DNA of 13,860 nt, from NCBI GenBank assembly GCA_016098155.1, contig JAAAJB010000692.1, positions 3,094-16,953 on the forward strand, in the 5' to 3' direction. Position 1 is the first letter of the stretch, and the number at the start of each line of letters is the position of its first letter. The notes under the pieces were generated by a model. The model was not told where the DNA came from and made no database searches. It saw only the letters and a program-made list of their open reading frames with translations. Shown one piece after another: positions 8,806-13,860 of this stretch. This DNA comes from Actinomortierella ambigua (taxonomy: Eukaryota; Mortierellomycota; Mortierellomycetes; Mortierellales; Mortierellaceae). The position numbers and the translations under genes were made by a program.

Positions 8806-8912
8806 AGTCCGTGTGCGTGTGGGTATGGATGGTGGGGTATGTGTCGGGGAGTTTTCGCTACTGTACATTCATCTCTTACTTCCTTCTGCATGTTTTCGTG
8901 GAAGAAAGCAGT

Positions 8913-9320
8913 ATGACGGAAGAGAGGCTCTCTGGTTCATTTGGAGAAGTGGGATTACGTATTACATGGCAAAAACAAAGGGTTATGGAGTGTCAATCAA
9001 CCATATATCACCTAAAACTTCCATGAAATGCTATTTCGCTAACTCCCTAGCCAGATATAATAGGAGGCATTGACCAACATTCTGCTCGATTAGATTCTAC
9101 CGTTCAGCGCTTTATCGATCTCTATGGGAGTCAATGCACCAACAAATGTGATGAAGACTATGAGTGCACGTCTATTACGAAGAAGGCTAGACACACATAT
9201 AGCAACGCCAAGGATCCCCGATCAATTGTTCGGGAGAGCTATCGGCAATCAAAAAGTATGAATGTACACCTTGAAATCTCAATTCTCGTATTTAGGAATG
9301 TGAAAAGAGGCGGAAGATAA
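8913..9320 (+). other. Possible exon pair or gene remnant, unrecognised
   Basis: Two + strand open segments lie here in a region with no other gene. The first starts at ATG 8913 and reads MTEERLSGSFGEVGLRIT, then WQKQRVM, stopping at TGA 9024; GSFGEV resembles a kinase glycine loop. The second is an 89-codon frame without stops from 9051 to 9317. It is preceded by GCTAACTCCCTAG (9038-9050), which looks like a branch site plus 3' splice site. It contains GTATGA at 9256, which looks like a donor. Its sequence (for example QRFIDLYGSQCTNKCDEDYE) is not simple-repeat but matches no family I know. No splice site that would join the two segments is clear. It may be a decayed kinase copy, a small gene, or chance. 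Confidence 0.2.
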
Positions 9321-9400
9321 ATGGCTACTAAGAAAGACGAGCTCTTTGACTTTGCATCCATCTGGATAATACCAAAAGAGCGTAAGAGCGTGTATAAGGA

Positions 9401-12400
9401 TTAGAGGACCATGTCCTGCTGATCTTTGTTCTGCTGGTTTTCGTCTTGCTGGCAGTCTTTGTCCTTCTCGACTTTGTCCTGCTGGTCTTTGTCCTGCTGG
9501 TCTTTGTCTTGTTGGTCCTTGTCTTGCTGGTCTTGCGCTGTGGTCAACCGAGCCAGACTAGACTTTGCTTTATCATGATCTTGGTCCGCAGCCATGGTGT
9601 ACCAGACGAAGGCCTGTTTGAGATCCTGGTCGACGCCATCGCCGTGCTCATACATCTTTCCGAGGTGACACTGTGCATTGCTGTCACCTTGTGCAGCCGC
9701 CTTGCGGAAAAGCTCGGCCGCCTCGGCCATATTCTTCTCCAAACACCGACCATCGGTGTACATGATTCCAAGATTGACCTGTGCCCGTGCGAGCCCTTGA
9801 TCGGCAGCCTTCTTCACCCAAGAATACCCCTCTTCCAGGTTCTGCTCCACCCCAAGGCCGTCCAAGTAGGACGCACCCAAGTAGAGCTGAGCTGTGGCCT
9901 CCCCTTGTTCCGCCGACTTGCGGAACCAGACCGCCGCCTCTTCATGACTCTGCTCGACACCGTCACCGTTTCTGTACATCACCCCAAGACATCTCTGTCC
10001 GACAGCATGCCCTTGTTCTGCGGCGGCGCGGTACCATCTGACAGCCTCAGCGTTGCTCGCTTCAACTCCATGACCATATTCATACATCACGGCAAGACAC
10101 TTTTGGGCGTCGCTATGACCCAAAAGGGCCGCCTTTTGGTACCATTCGGCTGCCTTTGCATAGTCCTTCTCGGCACCCTTACCATGCTCGTAGGCGAGGC
10201 CTACATAGACCATGCTCAGAGCCTCTTCTTGATCGGCAGCCTTCTGATACCATTTGACTCCCTCGACAGGATCCTGTTCGATGCCAAGCCCATACTCGTA
10301 CATGACACCAGTGTGGCGTTGGGCAGCTGCAATGCCTTGTTCGGCTGCTAGGCGGAGCCAAGTCAGTGCTTGGGCATGGTCGACATCGACGCCCTGGCCG
10401 TTCCTGTACGCCAACCCGAGATAGAATTGTCCTACAGCGTGTCCCTGATCTGCAGCCTTGCGGTACCACTTGACGGCCTCGACATCGCTCTGCTCCACGC
10501 CAGTGCCATTCTCGTACATCAGACCCAGACACTTTTGTGCGGGGGCATTTCCTTGCTCAGCAGCCTTGCGGTACCATTTGACGGCATCCGGTGTGCTCAC
10601 CTCGATCCCTTGCCCAGACTCATACGCCAATCCAAGGTAGAGCTGTGCGGTTGCATTCCCATTTTCGGCCGCCTTGCGATACCATTGGACAGCCATCTCA
10701 TCGCTCTTCTCGATACCCGTGCCGTACTCATGCATGATACCCATCCCAAGCTGCGAATCCGGATCGCCCTGCACAGCCGCCTTTGAGAACCAGGCCACGG
10801 CCTCTTCATCACTCTGTTCCACGATCCGGCCATCCTTGTACAAGACCGCCATGTGCTTCTGAGCTTCCTTGTATCCACGCTCCGCCGATTTGCGGATCCA
10901 TGACCCCGCCTTGGTGTCATCCTGCTCCGTGCCTCGGCCATACAGGTACGCCAACCCCAGATACAGCTCTCCTCTCGCATTTCCAGCTTCGGCTGCCTTC
11001 CTGTACCAGGCCACGGCCTCAGTATCGCTCTGCTCCAGACCACGGCCGTACTCGTACAACACACCCAGGCAACATTTGGCATCGGCATAGTCCTGGTCGG
11101 CAGCCTTGCGGTACCAGGCCGCAGCCTCGTCAAAGCTCTGGTCCACGGCCTGTCCATGCTCATACGCAAGCCCGAGGAAGAACTGTGCGACAGGATGGTT
11201 CTGTTCGGCAGCCTTGCGGTACCAGGCAACGGCCTCTTCATCGCTCTTCTCGACACCATGCCCTTGTTCGTACATGACACCAAGGCATTTCTGGGCGGTG
11301 GCGTTGCCTTGCTCGGCCGCGCGACGGTACCAGACAACAGCCTCGACATAGTCGCGCTCGATACCGATCCCATGATCATACATGACGCCCAAACACTTTT
11401 GCGCCTCGGCATCCCCACCCGTGGCCGCACGACGGTACCACACGACTGCCTCTGCTGGGTCCTTGTCCAGTCCTTGACCATGTTCGTAGGCCATCCCGAG
11501 AAACACCTGGGCCTTGAGGTGGCCCTGCGCGGCTGCCTTGCGGTACCAGCCAACGGCCGCAACATCGTCCTGCGTCACACCTTTTCCTTGCTCATACATC
11601 AGGCCCAGCAACACCTGGGCTTCTGCGTTGCCGAGGTCGCGTCCGACTTCGCTCTCCTGGGCTTGTTCTTGATTTTCTTGTTCGCCCTCTTCTTTTTCCT
11701 GTTTCTCTTCCTCTCCCTCTTCCCTTTTCTTGGCCTCATTATCTGCAGCAGCAGCAGAAGCAGCAGCCTCCTCGGCGCCCGCTGCCGCCATGCGATACCA
11801 CGATACGGCCTCGGTATGATTCTGCTCCACCCGACGCCCATGCTCGTACATCCGGCCCAGCGTCACCTGCGCACGCGAGCTGCCACCCAGGGCCGCTTTG
11901 CGAAGCAGCGTCACCAGGTCCTCGACTGGACCATGGTCTTCCTCCTCTTCCTCCTTTTGCTCTTCCTCCTGCGCTGCCGCGGCCTCTTCCCCATGATCCT
12001 GGTTGTTGTTGTTGCTGCTGCTACTGTTGTCGGACAAACCATCTGGTTGTCGCCCTCCCTGTCCCGCCGCTTGGTCCTCGTCGTCCTCCTGCTCTCCTTC
12101 TTCGGCCACGGCTGCCAGAGGGGCCAGAGATAATAGTCTCGCCGGCAATCCTCCATCAACCAAGGTGACCGAGGCCGACGATGCATCGCTATCGACGGAG
12201 CGACTAATGGCCTCCTGGCCATCATCGGGCTTCATCAGCACGACCTCGCAGGCCTCTGGGCGGGTAGCCGGATCTGGATGCCAGCAGCGTTCGATCCAAG
12301 CGCGAAACTCGGGCGGGGTATGATCGGGGACGGGCTCGCGATCGCCGCGCTTGACGAGGGTGAGGAGCATGACGCGGTCATGGTGTTGGCGGAAGGGCAA

Positions 12401-13210
12401 GGCACATTCGGCGGCCATGGCCCACATGACCAAGCCCAGAGCATACATGTCGGATTTGGTCGAGTACCGAGGTCGGGCGGCCATGAGTTCAGGGGCCGAC
12501 CATCGTGGGGTTCCCTCAAAGTTGAAATCCGCGGCCTGTTGTTGGGTCACACTCGCGCCGCCCAACGTCTTGACCTGCGCCAATCCGAAATCGCACAGCC
12601 GGACCTCCATATGCTTCGTCAGCAACACGTTTGCTGGCTTGAGATCGCGATGCAGCACTCCTTGTCCGTGGATGTACTCGAGCCCACGCGCGATTTCATG
12701 TGCGATCCTCGTCTTGGTCGCCCACCCGACTTGAATGCCTTCATCACCACGATCACCACTACCACCACCACTACCACGAACACCACTGTTGCTGACCAGC
12801 CCCGCGTTCAACTCGCCGCGGTCAATAGCATCCGCAAGATTCCCACGCTCGGCCAGGTCCATGACGAGGAAGGTCTGGCCCTGGATCTCCAGAGCCTCGT
12901 AAAACTGGATGATATGGCGATGGCGCAGACGCTGCATCAGGGCCATCTCGCGCTGCACGCTCTGCTGCTGCGTCGGCGTTGCCTGGACGAGATGGAACTG
13001 CTTTGCAGCGACGGACTGGCCGTTCCACTGCGCGTGGAAGACGGACCCGTACGCTCCTGCGCCAATCTTGGCGCCGAGCTCAAAAGTGGATGGCTTTTTA
13101 TTGAATGGCCAAATAAAAAAAAGAGAGAGAGGTTAGTTTTAGGCGGTTTTAGGGTTGCACTGGGAACAAAAAAAAAAAAAGGGTAGCACCGCTTTTGTTC
13201 CGCTTACCAT
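9401..13210 (-). CDS. TKL-type Ser/Thr kinase fused to about 20 Sel1-like repeats (kinase 2)
   Basis: Coding exon 1 is only the ATG at 13208-13210, followed by GTAAGC. The 114-nt intron (13094-13207) has ACTAAC as branch site, and the first AG after it (AAAAAG) is the acceptor. Exon 2 runs 13093-9401, for 1231 residues. Kinase domain, about 5-288: IGAGAYGSV (11-19), Lys32 in VAAK, Glu50, HRDLKPAN with Asp151, CDFG with Asp169, APE with Glu203 and CWHPDPATRP near 279, so it should be active. A Ser/Gly-rich insert lies at about 95-124. Residues 289-405 are a linker rich in Glu, Asp, Gln and Asn. Sel1-like repeats fill about 407-1184, but the first is broken by a 50-residue charged insert (441-490). 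The last 47 residues are a DQQDK-type repeat tail ending QQDMVL. There is no signal peptide or membrane span. It is a clear paralogue of kinase 1 in domain order, insert site and gene start. The target and the ligand of the solenoid are unknown. Confidence 0.93.
9473..9532. repeat. 15-bp minisatellite coding the DQQDK tail of kinase 2
   Basis: Four tandem 15-bp units (consensus TTTGTCCTGCTGGTC on the + strand) encode the pentapeptide repeat Lys-Asp-Gln-Gln-Asp on the - strand. The first two units are identical. Degenerate copies continue to about 9405, almost to the stop codon. The 15-bp period keeps frame, so copy number can change without breaking the protein. Confidence 0.9.
9545..11878 (-). 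repeat. Coding tandem array of 108-bp Sel1-like units in kinase 2
   Basis: About 20 units of 36 codons and a final half unit encode residues 407-1184. The core pattern is AQKCLGVMYExGxGVEQSxxEAVxWYRKAAEQG. Units beginning AQLYLGLAYE or AQFYLGLAYx recur, as in kinase 1, but less regularly. Unit 1 is split by the charged insert coded at 11627-11776. Confidence 0.9.
11627..11776 (-). other. Charged, coiled-coil-like insert inside Sel1 repeat 1 of kinase 2
   Basis: About 50 residues (441-490) separate the WYRMAAAG end of repeat 1 from the start of repeat 2. They begin Ala-rich and continue as a run of Glu, Gln and Lys with few other residues, likely a charged helix or disordered linker. The frame is kept and a normal repeat follows. 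Kinase 1 has nothing at this position. Confidence 0.8.
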
Positions 13211-13860
13211 TGTTCCAGCAAGGAGTCTACAAAAAAAAATGTACTTTCTTTTTACTTTACGCGAGTGGAGGAGAGGGATGCTTGCGATGCGATGGAGAGG
13301 GGGAATGAGAGAGTGAATGTGATGAGAGGAAGAGAAGATGCGTCAATCATGAGAGTATGGAGTACAGAAATAAAGTCGTGCACTGCCTCCCTTTGCTTTG
13401 CTGACAGAAAAAGTTCTGGGGGGAGGGACAGGAAACACAGAGTCGCCCCCACCCACCTATGAGTGAATCAATGGCATGTGGGTGGGAAAGCTAAGCGAGT
13501 GTGTCACAATGTCCCCCCCTCCTTCCAGAGAGTACACACACAGACACACACACACACGCACATCGCCACGCAGGAAATCTACCCCCCCTTCCCCCTCGTG
13601 CGCAGGGACTATTCGACAAAGGGTGTCAAACATGATTGTGTCCCCACCCGCTTGCCGCTGACATCTATCAAGCAGTGCTCCATGAACAAGCAACGCGGTA
13701 TAACTCTATTTCTCCCCAACGTAAATACCTCGTAGACCCTTTTTTCTCGGGCTCCCCACCAAGAAACCCTCCGCAATGCACCGCTGCGGTGTGGCGAAAG
13801 AATGTCTTTCGTCATGTTTCGAACTGCCGCAGTAGCTAGACAAGAGCACCACCTCCTCCC
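13211..13860. other. Upstream region of kinase 2
   Basis: This 650-bp stretch holds the kinase 2 promoter side and runs to the window edge. It is pyrimidine-rich on the kinase coding strand from about 13262 to 13440, and contains a (CA)n-rich run at 13534-13557 and several C or T runs. Open frames across it are short and of simple composition. At the far right, ATG 13802 on the + strand opens a frame that stays open for 19 codons to the edge (starting MSFVMFRTAAVARQ, basic and Ala-rich). This could be the start of a divergent gene with a mitochondrial presequence, but the stretch is too short to support a gene call. Confidence 0.5.

Larger units (their letters stand above)
8365..9400. other. 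1.04-kb intergenic region between POT start and kinase 2 stop
   Basis: The part next to the POT start (about 8384-8490) is strongly pyrimidine-rich on the coding strand, as expected for a fungal 5' region. A (TG)12 microsatellite lies at 8781-8805. The stretch 8900-9330 is lower in GC than the flanking genes and contains two open + strand segments described separately. I find no tRNA, rRNA or complete gene here. Confidence 0.6.

Noticed and set aside
8709..8916. Open frames through the TG and GT-rich tract
   Set aside because: They encode dipeptide runs from simple sequence and have no gene-like composition.
9051..9320. tRNA or other structured RNA in the kinase 2 3' flank
   Set aside because: No cloverleaf, A-box/B-box pair or poly-T terminator could be found.
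1..13860. CRISPR array, insertion sequence, transposon ends or bacterial operon features
   Set aside because: The tandem repeats are coding Sel1 units or microsatellites, no transposase or terminal repeats are visible, and the genes are spliced eukaryotic genes.

Overview
The window looks like nuclear DNA of a fungus. Genes are split by short introns (109-135 nt for most, about 320 nt for one) with GT/AG borders and CTAAC/CTAAT-like branch sites, and there is a nuclear-encoded mitochondrial ribosomal protein and a fungal-type peptide transporter. Long Ser/Thr kinases of the tyrosine-kinase-like (TKL) type fused to more than 20 Sel1-like repeats are characteristic of early-diverging fungi such as Mucoromycota (Mortierella- or Rhizophagus-like). 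That placement is an inference from architecture, not from a database match.

Layout. (1) At 1-521 on the + strand lies the 3' end of a DUF1294-type small membrane protein gene, two exons visible, preceded by a perfect 20-bp inverted repeat in an intron. (2) At 800-2129 on the - strand is a six-exon gene for the mitochondrial L7/L12 stalk protein, convergent with the first gene. (3) At 2344-5977 (-) is a 1171-residue TKL kinase with about 21 Sel1-like repeats. (4) At 6412-8364 (-) is a 607-residue proton-coupled oligopeptide transporter (POT/PTR2 family). (5) About 1 kb at 8365-9400 has no assured gene but holds a possible exon or gene remnant on the + strand. (6) At 9401-13210 (-) is a second TKL kinase-Sel1 protein, 1231 residues. 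(7) At 13211-13860 is its upstream region, with a very tentative start of another gene at the right edge.

The four complete genes all run leftward on the - strand. The two kinases are paralogues: same domain order, same position of an N-lobe/C-lobe insert, and the same unusual gene start, in which the start codon is followed at once by an intron. They bracket the peptide transporter. A kinase domain starting almost at residue 1 and followed by a long Sel1 solenoid suggests soluble signalling scaffolds whose kinase output is set by what binds the solenoid. A functional tie to the transporter is possible from position alone but not shown.

The most interesting points are the ATG-only coding first exon shared by three genes, the block structure of the Sel1 arrays (spacing 3-4-4-3 repeats), the charged insert and DQQDK tail in the second kinase, the intronic 20-bp hairpin at the left edge, and the unexplained open segments at 8913-9320.
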